Shown here: piece by piece, positions 44,115-52,862 of the stretch
Layout: each line of letters opens with the position of its first letter
Numbering within the stretch: the first letter of the stretch is position 1
Assembly (NCBI GenBank): GCA_002401855.1
Contig: NVUH01000003.1
Coordinates: forward strand, 124,001-188,000
Direction of reading: 5' to 3'
Length of the DNA: 64,000 nucleotides
DNA from: Hyphomicrobiales bacterium
GTDB taxonomy: Bacteria > Pseudomonadota > Alphaproteobacteria > Rhizobiales > OSC116
Notes under the pieces: model-generated
Seen by the model: the letters and a program-made list of their open reading frames with translations, nothing else
What the model was told of the DNA's origin: nothing
Databases searched by the model: none
Made by a program: the position numbers and the translations under genes

Positions 44115-45227
44115 ATGAAAATTTTACATATCATCACTGGCCTACCAAGTGGTGGCGCAGAGGGTGCACTATATAGGTTAGTCACTGCGGATAAAGGCAA
44201 CCATAGCATAGTCATTTCATTAATGGATGAAGGTAAATATGGCCCACTGCTTGAATCTGCAGGTGTTGAGTTACATATGCTTAATATGGCCCGCGGGAAA
44301 ATCTCCTTATCTTCATTTATCAGTTTAATAAAATTGATTAAAACCATACAACCAGATTTGGTTCAGACGTGGATGTATCACGCAGATTTTATGGGTGGCA
44401 TAGCAGCGCGTTTGGCAGGCGTAAAAAAAATCGTTTGGGGATTGCGTCATACAGATTTGAGTACAAATCATACATCAAGGTCAACTAGATTAATTTCTTA
44501 CATAAATTCAAAACTAAGCTATTTTATACCAAGCAAAATAATTGCCTGTGCCGACCGAGCCAAGCAAGTTCATATAGAAGCAGGCTATGCTGAAAAAAAG
44601 ATTATTTATGTGCCAAATGGTTATGATCTTGAAAATGTAACCATAGACTTATTAGCACGTAAAATTATTCGTAAAGAGTTAGATATTGGCGAAGAAGAAC
44701 TGTGTATCGGCATGGTGGCGCGTTATAATCCTCAAAAAGATCATTTGAACTTAATAAAAGCCGTTGGAATTTTAAAAAACCAAGGCCTGAAATTTAAACT
44801 GTTGTTAATAGGACCTGATATAATTGCATCTAATGCGAAGTTAACCCGAGATATTAATGAGGCGGGCATAAGTGATTATGTTAGGTTATTAGGCCCTCGC
44901 TCAGACGTTCCTGCTATAATGAATAGCCTTGATGTTCATGTTTTAAGCAGTGCGGGTGGAGAAGGGTTTCCAAATGTTTTATGCGAAGCCATGCTATGTG
45001 GGACACGCTGCGTATCAACTGATGTCGGTGATGCTGCAATTATTATTGGCGAAACAGGCGAAATTTGTCAGGCTAGTGACTCGTACGCTTTGGCGGATGC
45101 CCTCGCAATAACGTTAAAGTTGCCCAATATTTTAATGCGAAATCATCTAGCGCGGCAAAGAATAATCGATAATTTTTCAATAGAAAAAATGGTTAAAAAT
45201 TTTAATTCTGTTTGGAATTTAGTTTGA
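44115..45227 (+). CDS. GT4 family glycosyltransferase
   Basis: 370 residues. The N-terminal Rossmann domain begins MKILHIITGLPSGGAEGALYRL. The C-terminal GT-B donor domain has IGMVARYNPQKDHLNLIKAV, LLIGPD, VRLLGPRSDVPAIMNSLDVHVLSS and the nucleotide-sugar binding EGFPNVLCEAMLCGTRCVSTDVGDA. It would add a sugar to a lipid-linked or exported glycan. It stands alone between decayed sequence and an IS remnant, without the usual polysaccharide neighbours, so it is likely part of an acquired or shrinking accessory patch. Confidence 0.9.
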   Translation: MKILHIITGLPSGGAEGALYRLVTADKGNHSIVISLMDEGKYGPLLESAGVELHMLNMARGKISLSSFISLIKLIKTIQPDLVQTWMYHADFMGGIAARLAGVKKIVWGLRHTDLSTNHTSRSTRLISYINSKLSYFIPSKIIACADRAKQVHIEAGYAEKKIIYVPNGYDLENVTIDLLARKIIRKELDIGEEELCIGMVARYNPQKDHLNLIKAVGILKNQGLKFKLLLIGPDIIASNAKLTRDINEAGISDYVRLLGPRSDVPAIMNSLDVHVLSSAGGEGFPNVLCEAMLCGTRCVSTDVGDAAIIIGETGEICQASDSYALADALAITLKLPNILMRNHLARQRIIDNFSIEKMVKNFNSVWNLV

Positions 45228-45295
45228 ATATATTCAATATTATTGTTTTCAAGGTGGTTAGATGACCTTAGTCAAATTCCACAGGAATATTTGAA

Positions 45296-45675
45296 TTGCC
45301 CCCGATTTAGTAGACACCTTGCAGGGTAAAACGGAAGCAAGGAGGTCATATGTCAAACAAAATCGTTACACCGAGGAATTTAAGCGAGATGCGGTAGCTC
45401 AGATCACAGATGGAGGTTATTCGGTTAGAGAAAATTCCGATAGGTTGGGGATCAGCACCAAGTCGCTTTATTATTGGCGAAGTGTTTACAGTCAATCAGA
45501 GCCAAGAATCAAAAAGGATGCCGTCCATACCTTGGAGATTCAGCGATTGAAATCTGAACTTGCAAGAGTTACTGAAGAGCGTGATATCTTAAAAAAGGCC
45601 ATGGTGTACTTCGCAAAAAATGCCAAATGAAGTATGCCTTTATCAAGTGCCAAAATTATAAGTTACGAGCATAAT
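45296..45675 (+). mobile_element. Truncated IS3-family insertion sequence
   Basis: The left end resembles an IS3-family terminus (gcccccgatttagtagacac from about 45298), followed by orfA and the first 14 or so codons of orfB (45627-45674: MKYAFIKCQNYKLRA then stop). The remaining orfB and the right inverted repeat are absent from the following 290 bases. No intact copy exists in this window. Confidence 0.8.
45350..45630 (+). pseudogene. IS3-family transposase OrfA, frameshifted near its start
   Basis: The frame ending at 45630 encodes a typical OrfA: RYTEEFKRDAVAQITDGGYS, helix-turn-helix with DRLGISTKSLYYWR, and the leucine-zipper end LEIQRLKSELARVTEERDILKKAMVYF. The ATG at 45350 has a perfect ribosome site (aaggaggt) but is in another frame. 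Restoring one A in the run at 45355-45357 gives MSKQNRYTEEF, the normal start. So one base has been lost at codon 3, and the product is at best made from a poor upstream start. Confidence 0.8.
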
Positions 45676-45962
45676 GGCCAACAAAAATCATATTGTATTC
45701 CTGTTAACGTATGATTGGAGTAGTTTCTAAATAAAGAACATTTTTGGTTTTCCCAATTTTTGGAAGGGGAAGCCGCCAGAGTGAAATAATTAGTTGAGTT
45801 ATTTCATACGGCTAGGCTGGTAATCTTCATTTATTAAGTAGGAGCATCATTTATAATCCAATTTATTATTATCTCAATTGCTTGGTTTTAACTTCATGTC
45901 TTTTGAATTTTTATGTACCGAGCCGTAAATAGGTCAATTGAAGCAGAAAAAATAGCCTTACA
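45676..45962. other. Gene-free stretch after IS remnant
   Basis: No open frame of note. It contains an 8-bp inverted repeat, tgaaataa (45782-45789) with ttatttca (45799-45806). The sequence is AT-rich and unassigned; it probably includes the 3' end of the minus-strand dauB-like transcript. Confidence 0.5.
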
Positions 45963-46895
45963 TCAGGCCAGGTTATCAAGCATTGCCATTGCTGTCATTA
46001 AATCTAAATGTGCACCACCGCCATTCTTAAATACGGTAATGTCATTTGAATTTAACCGACCACTTGCACCTTTAACCAAGTCATAAAAATCACCCAAAAT
46101 GTCACTTTCGCTAATAATGCCTTTGCTCAAAGGTATCATTAGTTCACCAATATGTTTAAGTGTTGTGTCTCGGCTATCGACAAAAATACGTGCTTTTTTT
46201 AGCAGATCATCATCTGCTTCTCGCATATCGGCTTTAAATGCACCAATCAAGTCAATATGGGTGCCAGCCGTGACCCAGTCGCCGAATAGAATGGGCTCAC
46301 GCGCCATGGTTGCGGTGCTAATAATGTCAGCATTTGAAACCGCTTTGGGTAAGTCAATTTCAATTTTTATATCAAAGCCTTGCAAATTTAGTTTATTGGC
46401 GAGCTCTTCGGCACGTGATTGTGTTCGGTTCCAAATGCTAATATGGCTTAAGTTAGGGAATATTTCAGAATAGGCATGAATTAAATTTTCCGCCACAGTT
46501 CCAGCACCGATAATGAGTAAATTTTCACTCTCTGGGCGCGCAAGTAAGCGCGCGCCTAAAACAGAGTCTCCTGCTGTTTTCCATTTTGTAACTAAGTCAC
46601 TGTCCATCAAAGCAATCGGGACACCTGTTTTATCATCAAATATCAGCATTGCACCATGAATAGAAGCAAGATTATATTGTGAATTATTGGGCATTACAGA
46701 AACAGATTTTACACCAAATCCAACGCCATCAATCCAAGCAGATCTGCTGAGCAAGGTATCCGTGTTTCGGTTTAAAAATGTATCGCCAATAACCGCTTTT
46801 TCTTTACGGTGACCATCTTCTATAGCATCTAAAATTAGAGTCCAGTTTAAATTTTTACCGGCATGTTCAGCATTAATTTGTGGGATATTTAGCAT
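45963..46895 (-). CDS. Ornithine cyclodeaminase/mu-crystallin family protein (DauB-like)
   Basis: 310 residues. It has an N-terminal half-barrel domain with FGVKSVSVMPNN and GAMLIFDDKTGVPIALMDSD, a Rossmann domain (LLIIGAGTVAENLIHAYSEIF, SIWNRTQSRAEELA), and the conserved GTHIDLIGAFKADMREAD and VFKNGGGAHLDLMTAMAM. The family includes ornithine cyclodeaminase, ketimine reductases and DauB, the NAD(P)H-dependent L-arginine dehydrogenase. Because the gene directly upstream is DauA-like, reduction of a 2-keto/imino acid to the L-amino acid is the favoured role; ornithine cyclodeaminase remains possible. Confidence 0.85.
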   Translation of the reverse strand: MLNIPQINAEHAGKNLNWTLILDAIEDGHRKEKAVIGDTFLNRNTDTLLSRSAWIDGVGFGVKSVSVMPNNSQYNLASIHGAMLIFDDKTGVPIALMDSDLVTKWKTAGDSVLGARLLARPESENLLIIGAGTVAENLIHAYSEIFPNLSHISIWNRTQSRAEELANKLNLQGFDIKIEIDLPKAVSNADIISTATMAREPILFGDWVTAGTHIDLIGAFKADMREADDDLLKKARIFVDSRDTTLKHIGELMIPLSKGIISESDILGDFYDLVKGASGRLNSNDITVFKNGGGAHLDLMTAMAMLDNLA

Positions 46896-46928
46896 AAATT
46901 TATCATTCTTTTTAAAACGAATTGAGCG

Positions 46929-48053
46929 TTAGTTTGAGAATCGGTTAGGGGACAGGCTATCAGCTGTAACGCCGACATCAAGCAATTCTTGCGGTAACTT
47001 ATCTTGTGTAATTAATGAGGCGCAGACACGGGCGAGGGCAGGTGCCATCATAATGCCAAATCCACCTTGTCCCGCGAGCCAGAAGAATTTTGGCGCTTGC
47101 GCGTCATAACCAACGACGGGGATTTCATCCGCAACAAATGAACGTAGCCCTGCCCAAGAATGCTCAATGCGTTTGACAACAATATTGGTTTTATTTTGTA
47201 ACCAGTCAATAAGTATGGCTACATCCATTTCATCAGGCTGAATGTCTTGTGGTTCTACTGGTGTTTGATCACCAGGACAGATCATTAACTTACCACCTTC
47301 AGGTTTGATATAGGCACCCGTATCTGCAAATTCGATAACCGGAAATTTACTTACATCAATACCATTTGGAGCCTCAACAACCACAGCTGTTCGGCGTTTA
47401 GCAACCAAACCAATCTTTGTTGCATTTGCCAGAACACCAATTTGATCGGCCCATCCCCCAGCGGCATTGATGATTTGCTTTGCCTGAAACGCAGATTTAC
47501 CCGTTTTGATCTGCCAGATTTCATCTTCATAATGCATGTGTTCAACTGGCTGGACTTTGAAAATTTCTCCACCGAGTTTTAAAAACCCTTTTATATAACC
47601 TTGATGTAGGCTTGCAACATCAATATCGGTTACATCTGGTTCATATGCCCCTATACCAACTTGTTCAGGTTTTACAATTTTCGCCATCTCATAGGTTTGT
47701 TCAGGCGTAAGCTGTTTGATTTTATTTTGTTCAGTAGCAAGGCTAAACAACAGATCTAATTCTCGCTCCTGGCCCGGAACTGCGATAGTAAGAGAGCCAC
47801 GCGGTGTTAATAGGTCATTTAAGCAAAACCCCTCAGGTGGGTTGTTAAAAAAGATTTCGCTAACTTGGTTTATCGCTCTGACGGTTTTATTGCCAAAATT
47901 ACGCGTAAAAAGCGCTGCTGAGCGGCCTGTACTGTGATACCCAAGCGAGCTCTCAGCTTCAAGCAAGGCAACATTACCAAATTTTGCCAATTCATAGGCC
48001 GCGGAAGTTCCAGATATGCCGCCGCCGATGATTAAAAAATCAAAAATCTTCAC
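46929..48053 (-). CDS. FAD-dependent D-amino acid dehydrogenase, DauA-like (copy 1)
   Basis: 374 residues of the DAO family, close in layout to D-arginine dehydrogenase DauA. It has FAD-binding LIIGGGISGTSAAYELAKFG, SSLGYHSTGRSAALFTRNFG, PPEGFCLNDLLTPRG, INAAGGWADQIGVLA, KRRTAVVVEAPNGID, DIQPDEMDVAILIDW, HSWAGLRSFVADEIPVVGYD and GQGGFGIMMAPALA. It should oxidise a D-amino acid to the imino/keto acid. The start is a GTG preceded by gagag. Followed by the DauB-like gene 33 bases on; divergent from a basic-amino-acid type ABC operon. Confidence 0.9.
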   Translation of the reverse strand: MKIFDFLIIGGGISGTSAAYELAKFGNVALLEAESSLGYHSTGRSAALFTRNFGNKTVRAINQVSEIFFNNPPEGFCLNDLLTPRGSLTIAVPGQERELDLLFSLATEQNKIKQLTPEQTYEMAKIVKPEQVGIGAYEPDVTDIDVASLHQGYIKGFLKLGGEIFKVQPVEHMHYEDEIWQIKTGKSAFQAKQIINAAGGWADQIGVLANATKIGLVAKRRTAVVVEAPNGIDVSKFPVIEFADTGAYIKPEGGKLMICPGDQTPVEPQDIQPDEMDVAILIDWLQNKTNIVVKRIEHSWAGLRSFVADEIPVVGYDAQAPKFFWLAGQGGFGIMMAPALARVCASLITQDKLPQELLDVGVTADSLSPNRFSN

Positions 48054-48140
48054 GTTTTTTCTCTCGTCTAGTTACTGAAATCAGAATTTATAATTATGTT
48101 TGGCACAGAATCACAATGAATTGCAAGAAATATTAAATAC

Positions 48141-48161
48141 TTGACAGTATGAAAGTTTTAT
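48141..48161. promoter_or_regulatory. Shared regulatory element, site 1
   Basis: Begins TTGACAGTATGAAAG and shows 19 of 21 identities with site 2 (52645-52665) in front of dppA. Placed in the dauA1-hisJ divergent region. No good -10 follows at the right distance from TTGACA, so an operator is more likely than a core promoter. Confidence 0.55.
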
Positions 48162-48369
48162 TGCAATTTTAATTTAATAAATAGTCGAAAGCGATTGGGA
48201 GATGGGTTTAATGGCTTCTCCGAATAGTAGATTAACCTGCGTTTTGTTTGATAATTCATAATCAGATAAAACAATCCTAGATTACATGCCAATTTACCGA
48301 CCATATTGTTGGAAAGACAAAATAAGAAAATTAAAGTTAAATAGATTCATAAAACCAAGGGAGAAAAAA
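48162..48369. other. Divergent leader of the HisJQMP-type operon
   Basis: The 316-base gap 48054-48369 holds divergent promoters for the DauA-like gene and the transporter operon plus the shared element above. A frame open from 48286 fuses to the receptor gene but lacks a ribosome site and a signal peptide start, so it is leader, not protein. Nothing else is recognised. Confidence 0.5.
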
Positions 48370-49167
48370 ATGAATAAATTGTTTAGTAAAAAACGCATAG
48401 CAAACATGTGTTTAGCGGTGGCTATGTCATTGCCAATAATGGCTAGTTCAGCAACTGCTGAGACGTTGCGTGTGGCAACAGAAGGCGCTTACCCTCCATT
48501 TAATTCAATTAACGCTAGCGGTGAAATTGTTGGTTTTGACGTTGAGATTGGGCTTGAACTTTGCAAACGTATTAAAGCTGAATGTAGCATGGTTGCGCAA
48601 GATTGGGATGGCATCATTCCAGGCTTAATCGCCAATAAATATGATTTTGTCATCGCTTCAATGTTCATCACTGAAGAACGTAAGAAGAAAGTGGATTTTA
48701 CCGATCCATATTATTTGGCGGCGATGACCCATTTAGTGGCAAAAGATTCGAAAATTACCGAATTCACCCCAGAAAGTATGAAAGGCGTAGTGATTGGCGC
48801 ACAATCTGGCACAACTCAGTCTGATTTTGTTGAAAAAACCTACCCAGATGCAGACATTCGTTTATACCCCACACAAGACGAAGCAAGCTTAGATATGGCT
48901 TCTGGTCGTCTTGATGTTATGGTTGGTGATGTGTTGCCTTTACTGGATTGGGCGACAAAAACCAAAGATGGAGAATGTTGTGAATTGAGAGGTGAACCCA
49001 TCACTGATCCCGCATTTGTGGGTGACGGTGTTGGCATTGCGTTGCGTCAAGAAGATGATGCTTTACGTGAGCGCTTAAATAAAGCCATTGCTGAAATTCT
49101 AGCAGATGGTACTTATAAAAAGATCAATGATAAATATTTTGATCTAAACGTATATACAATGAAGTAA
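48370..49167 (+). CDS. Polar amino acid ABC transporter binding protein (HisJ/ArtJ type)
   Basis: 265 residues: signal peptide to about 29 (CLAVAMSLPIMASSATA-ET), then LRVATEGAYPPFNSINASGE, FDVEIGLELCKRIKAEC, WDGIIPGLIANKYDFVIASM, ERKKKVDFTDPYY and GAQSGTTQSDFVEK, the family-3 receptor pattern for lysine/arginine/ornithine, histidine or opines. ATG 48370 follows gggagaaaaaa. With the DauA/DauB-like neighbours, arginine-like or D-amino acids are plausible ligands. Confidence 0.93.
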   Translation: MNKLFSKKRIANMCLAVAMSLPIMASSATAETLRVATEGAYPPFNSINASGEIVGFDVEIGLELCKRIKAECSMVAQDWDGIIPGLIANKYDFVIASMFITEERKKKVDFTDPYYLAAMTHLVAKDSKITEFTPESMKGVVIGAQSGTTQSDFVEKTYPDADIRLYPTQDEASLDMASGRLDVMVGDVLPLLDWATKTKDGECCELRGEPITDPAFVGDGVGIALRQEDDALRERLNKAIAEILADGTYKKINDKYFDLNVYTMK

Positions 49168-49199
49168 TAACCACCCCTCCAACCGAAAGTAATGAATAC

Positions 49200-49907
49200 A
49201 TGTTTGAGCTTTTCTCATTTGGCGAAAACGGTTGGGGGGATGAAATTCTTGACGGCGTGGCGATCACTGCGCAATTGGCAATCGCCACACTGCCTGTCGG
49301 GTTATTCTTTGGATTTATTGTTGCTTTTGCTGCGATGTCCAATAATAAACCCCTGAAAGCCATTGGCTATGGCTATACAACTTTAATGCGCGGTTTGCCG
49401 GAAATTTTGACTCTGTTTGTAGTCTATAACGGTGTAGGTTTATTATTAAATACAATAATAAAATGGTGGAATGTAGACGCGCAACCGTTAGATTTTAGCC
49501 CATTTTTAGCGGGCGTTATTGCATTGGCTATGGTATTTGGTGCTTTTTCGGCCGAAGTGTTGCGCGGCGCATTTAATGCACTTGATGAAGGTCAGGTTGA
49601 AGCAGGGCGTGCGGTTGGCATGAGCCCAAATGTAATTTTTTGGCGCATTAAATTACCACAAATTTGGCGATTTGCGTTGCCCGGGCTTGGTAACCTTTGG
49701 ATCAACATGCTTAAAGACACCTCATTGGTATCCATCATTGCACTTAATGATTTAATGCGAATGACCAAGGTTGCCGTGGCGTTTACCAAACAGCCATTTA
49801 CGTTTTACTTAGTGGCTTGTTTGATTTATTGGCTCATGAGTTTGCTTTCTGAAATTATATTGGCAAAAATGGAACATAATGCCAATCGTGGCATAAGGAG
49901 AGTGTAA
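49200..49907 (+). CDS. Polar amino acid ABC permease (HisQ type)
   Basis: 235 residues, five or so helices, with the coupling loop EAGRAVGMSPNVIFWRIKLPQIWRFA (as VEAGRAVGMSPNVIFWRIKL). LMRGLPEILTLFVVYNGVG is typical of HisQ. It precedes its partner permease by one base and follows the receptor gene by 32. Confidence 0.93.
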   Translation: MFELFSFGENGWGDEILDGVAITAQLAIATLPVGLFFGFIVAFAAMSNNKPLKAIGYGYTTLMRGLPEILTLFVVYNGVGLLLNTIIKWWNVDAQPLDFSPFLAGVIALAMVFGAFSAEVLRGAFNALDEGQVEAGRAVGMSPNVIFWRIKLPQIWRFALPGLGNLWINMLKDTSLVSIIALNDLMRMTKVAVAFTKQPFTFYLVACLIYWLMSLLSEIILAKMEHNANRGIRRV

Positions 49908-49908
49908 A

Positions 49909-50643
49909 ATGGACTCCCTTGAAATCATTATAAAATACTGGCCTAAATTACTTGATGGCACATTGATGACGCTTAAATTAACATTTTTAAGTGTACTCAT
50001 TGCGGCCATTATTTCACCATTTTTGTCTCTCACTCGCGCAAATGCATCACCAATAGCTCAGGCGCCACTACGTTTATATATATCTTTTATAAGAGGCACG
50101 CCAATATTGGCGCAGTTGTTTCTAGTTTACTATGGTTCAGGCCAGTTTCGGCTGATATTGCAGGAATGGGGCTTGTGGGGTTTTTTTCGAGATCCATTTA
50201 ATTGTGCTTTGCTAACCTTTGTTTTAAACACGACAGCATATCAAACAGAAATATTACGCGGTGGCGTCATGGGTGTAAACCGCGGCGAAATTGAAGCTGG
50301 AAAAGCCTTGGGCATGAATAAGTTACGAATTTTGCAACGGATAGTTTTTCCGCATGCTTATCGAATTGCTTGGCCAGCATTGGGCAATGAAATCATATTA
50401 ATGATGAAGGCAAGCGCCTTAGCAAGTGTGGTGACAATATTTGATATTCTAGGCCGCACAAGGCAAATTTTCTCGCGCACATTCGATTTTTCAATCTATT
50501 TATGGGCCGCGATCTTATATTTATGTATCACCGCGATATTTGTGCTGATCTGGCGACAAGCAGAGCTAAGATTAAACAAACACATAATGCCCTCTGATCA
50601 TTTAATTGTGGCTGATGATCACCTTTCAGCACATAAAAAGTAA
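49909..50643 (+). CDS. Polar amino acid ABC permease (HisM type)
   Basis: 244 residues. The N-terminal helix region LDGTLMTLKLTFLSVLIAAI, SFIRGTPILAQLFLVYYGSGQF, and the coupling loop EAGKALGMNKLRILQRIVFPHAYRIA are those of HisM. The heterodimeric HisQ-HisM arrangement is normal for lysine/arginine/ornithine, histidine and octopine/nopaline importers. Confidence 0.93.
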   Translation: MDSLEIIIKYWPKLLDGTLMTLKLTFLSVLIAAIISPFLSLTRANASPIAQAPLRLYISFIRGTPILAQLFLVYYGSGQFRLILQEWGLWGFFRDPFNCALLTFVLNTTAYQTEILRGGVMGVNRGEIEAGKALGMNKLRILQRIVFPHAYRIAWPALGNEIILMMKASALASVVTIFDILGRTRQIFSRTFDFSIYLWAAILYLCITAIFVLIWRQAELRLNKHIMPSDHLIVADDHLSAHKK

Positions 50644-50654
50644 AAGGTTTAACC

Positions 50655-51410
50655 ATGAGTAAAGCAGATTTAATTCTCGAGGCTAATGATATTTACAAAT
50701 CATTTGGCACTGTTGAGGTGTTGAAAGGAATTTCACTAGAAGCCAAAAACCATGAAGTGATTTCAATTTTGGGGGCATCTGGTTCAGGGAAGAGTACATT
50801 TTTAAGATGTCTGAATTTTTTAGAAATTCCAACTTCTGGTACGATTGCTTTTCATGGCGAGCCAGTTAATATTGTAAACGGCAAGCCCGTAAACCCAAAA
50901 CATATAGAGGCCATTAGAAGCCGTTTGGGTATGGTTTTCCAACAATTTAATTTATGGACACATCGGACCGCTATAGAAAATGTGATGGAAGGGCCTATAT
51001 ATGTGAAAAAAATGGCCAAAAATCTAGCGCGGGAGAAGGCGGAGAGTTTGCTCGAGCGCGTTGGGTTAAAAGATAGAATGCACATGTATCCATCACAATT
51101 ATCAGGCGGGCAACAACAACGCGTGGCAATCGCGCGGGCTTTGGCTATGGAACCTGATGCGATTTTATTTGATGAGCCAACATCTGCGCTTGACCCCGAA
51201 TTAGTCGGTGAAGTGCTTAAGGTCATGCAATCATTAGCCGCCGAAGGCCGCACCATGATTGTTGTCACTCATGAAATGGCTTTCGCACGTGATGTATCAT
51301 CAAAAGTTGTATTTTTCCACGCGGGTAAGATTGCCGAGCAAGGCACGCCAGATGAAATGTTCAAAAATCCAAAAACAGAAGTATTTCAAAAATTTATTTC
51401 AAATATATAA
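50655..51410 (+). CDS. Polar amino acid ABC ATPase (HisP type)
   Basis: 251 residues. Walker A GASGSGKST, the HisP-specific insertion (NGKPVNPKHIEAIRSRLGMVFQQFNLWTH in part), signature LSGGQQQRVAIARAL, Walker B ILFDEPTSALDPELVGEVL and switch His in IVVTHEMAFA. Last gene of the operon; it ends 26 bases from the convergent second DauA-like gene. Confidence 0.95.
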   Translation: MSKADLILEANDIYKSFGTVEVLKGISLEAKNHEVISILGASGSGKSTFLRCLNFLEIPTSGTIAFHGEPVNIVNGKPVNPKHIEAIRSRLGMVFQQFNLWTHRTAIENVMEGPIYVKKMAKNLAREKAESLLERVGLKDRMHMYPSQLSGGQQQRVAIARALAMEPDAILFDEPTSALDPELVGEVLKVMQSLAAEGRTMIVVTHEMAFARDVSSKVVFFHAGKIAEQGTPDEMFKNPKTEVFQKFISNI

Positions 51411-51436
51411 AATATTTCTTTATAATTTCTTACGGA

Positions 51437-52555
51437 TTAATTCAGTCTCGAAACACCAAGATCAGCGGCAACGATTCCGCTTGCCACGAAATCTGCAGGT
51501 AGTTGACGTTCAAAACATATGGCTGCGATTGCCCTTGCGAGTGCTGGTGCCATCATAATGCCAAACCCACCTTGTCCAACATGCCAAACGAAATTTGGCA
51601 CCACGGGGTCGTATCCCACAACTGGGTTTTCATCCGAAACAAAAGATCGAAGCCCCGCCCAACTGTGGGAAATGCGGCGGATAGGTATTCGTGTCTCCCG
51701 CTCAATCCAATCAGCCAAAACCGCCACATCCATTTCGTCTGGTTGAACATCTTGCGGTGGCGTTGGTGTGGCATCGCCCGGAGAGACCATTAATTTGCCT
51801 GCTTCTGGTTTGATGTAAGCCTCGCTACTGACAAAATCAACGCAGGGCAAGCTGTCTGTATCGCAATCTGATGGGGCGTCTATTATGATTGCAGTTCGCC
51901 GTTTGGCCACAAGACCTATACGTGTTGCGCCTGCAAGAGCGCCAATTTCGTCGGCCCAAGCACCTGCGGCATTGATTATGGTTTTTGCTTGATAGGTGTT
52001 TTTTCTTGTGTTCACAATCCACATGCCATCTACTTGGCTCAGCGCACTCACAGGTTCGTTGGTGACTATATCTGCGCCTCTTTTTTTGGTACCTTTTAGA
52101 TAGGATTGCAGAAGCGCCGCGACTTGGATATCAGTAACGCCAACTTCGTAAATTGCGCGGCTAACGCGGTCGGGGCGCAGGAAGGGAACCATCGAAATTG
52201 CGTCTTCGACGGCCATTTCGATGATGGGATTTTGATTTGTTGATAAATCCAGCACTGCATCAAGCTTTGCCTCTTCACCAGGGCCAGATATTGTTAATGC
52301 GCCTCTGGGGCTGAGTAAGGGGATGTCCGTAAAGTCTTCTGGCGGTGAACGAAAGAAGTGTTCGCTCAATGCGTTGATATTACGAACAAGTTCTGTGCCG
52401 TAATTGCGGGTAAAAAGCGCTGCCGACCGACCCGTGCTGTGGTAGCCAGGCTGACTCTCGGCCTCAATCACCAAAACGTTGCCATCTTTAGCAAGTTCAA
52501 AAGCAGCTGAAGCTCCAGCCATACCAGCCCCGATTACAATAAAATCATAGATCAC
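51437..52555 (-). CDS. FAD-dependent D-amino acid dehydrogenase, DauA-like (copy 2)
   Basis: 372 residues, a clear paralog of the protein at 46929-48053: FIVIGAGMAGASAAFELAKDG, PGYHSTGRSAALFTRNYG, IINAAGAWADEIGALAGATR, GLVAKRRTAIIIDAPS, DVQPDEMDVAVLADWIE, HSWAGLRSFVSDENPVVGYD, GQGGFGIMMAPALARA. Start chosen as GTG 52555, six bases after aaaggtg; another GTG three codons earlier is possible. It lacks a DauB-like partner and is divergent from the peptide transporter, so it may act on D-residues released from imported peptides (inference). Confidence 0.9.
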   Translation of the reverse strand: MIYDFIVIGAGMAGASAAFELAKDGNVLVIEAESQPGYHSTGRSAALFTRNYGTELVRNINALSEHFFRSPPEDFTDIPLLSPRGALTISGPGEEAKLDAVLDLSTNQNPIIEMAVEDAISMVPFLRPDRVSRAIYEVGVTDIQVAALLQSYLKGTKKRGADIVTNEPVSALSQVDGMWIVNTRKNTYQAKTIINAAGAWADEIGALAGATRIGLVAKRRTAIIIDAPSDCDTDSLPCVDFVSSEAYIKPEAGKLMVSPGDATPTPPQDVQPDEMDVAVLADWIERETRIPIRRISHSWAGLRSFVSDENPVVGYDPVVPNFVWHVGQGGFGIMMAPALARAIAAICFERQLPADFVASGIVAADLGVSRLN

Positions 52556-52644
52556 AAAATACACCTTTCTACATTAACGTATGGGACTCCGCATTGTTTG
52601 TTCATAAGCGCTATCATAAAATTTTGCAAGTTTAATTAAATACA

Positions 52645-52665
52645 TTGACACTTTGAAAGTTTTAT
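52645..52665. promoter_or_regulatory. Shared regulatory element, site 2
   Basis: Begins TTGACACTTTGAAAG; 19 of 21 identical to site 1. It includes the odd-centred palindrome ACTTTgAAAGT. It lies in the region between dauA copy 2 and dppA. Confidence 0.55.
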
Positions 52666-52700
52666 GACTTAATTCAATCAACATCTGTGGGAGGAAACTT

Positions 52701-52766
52701 ATGTCAATTCCGAGTGACAGTGCCATTGGGCAACTCATAAATCCGTTATTGTGCTGTCTGCATTGA
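52701..52766 (+). CDS. Short leader ORF or gene remnant before dppA
   Basis: A 21-codon frame (MSIPSDSAIGQLINPLLCCL plus His) starts at an ATG with an excellent ribosome site (gggaggaaa, 6 bases). The bases to dppA (52767-52862) hold no other gene. It could be a regulatory leader peptide or the left end of a gene otherwise deleted when the block was rearranged; the sequence is not recognised. Confidence 0.35.
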   Translation: MSIPSDSAIGQLINPLLCCLH

Positions 52767-52862
52767 CCTCGACTTTCTCTGACAGCACTCCTTGTTGACC
52801 GTGTGAATGGCGAGCTAGCAAAATAGAATGAACGACTTAATTTAACAAAAAGGACAAAATGA

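Noticed and set aside
45963-51410. Octopine/nopaline catabolic cluster
   Set aside because: The FAD proteins match the DauA layout rather than an OoxA/OoxB pair, and no second oxidase subunit is present. Kept only as an alternative.
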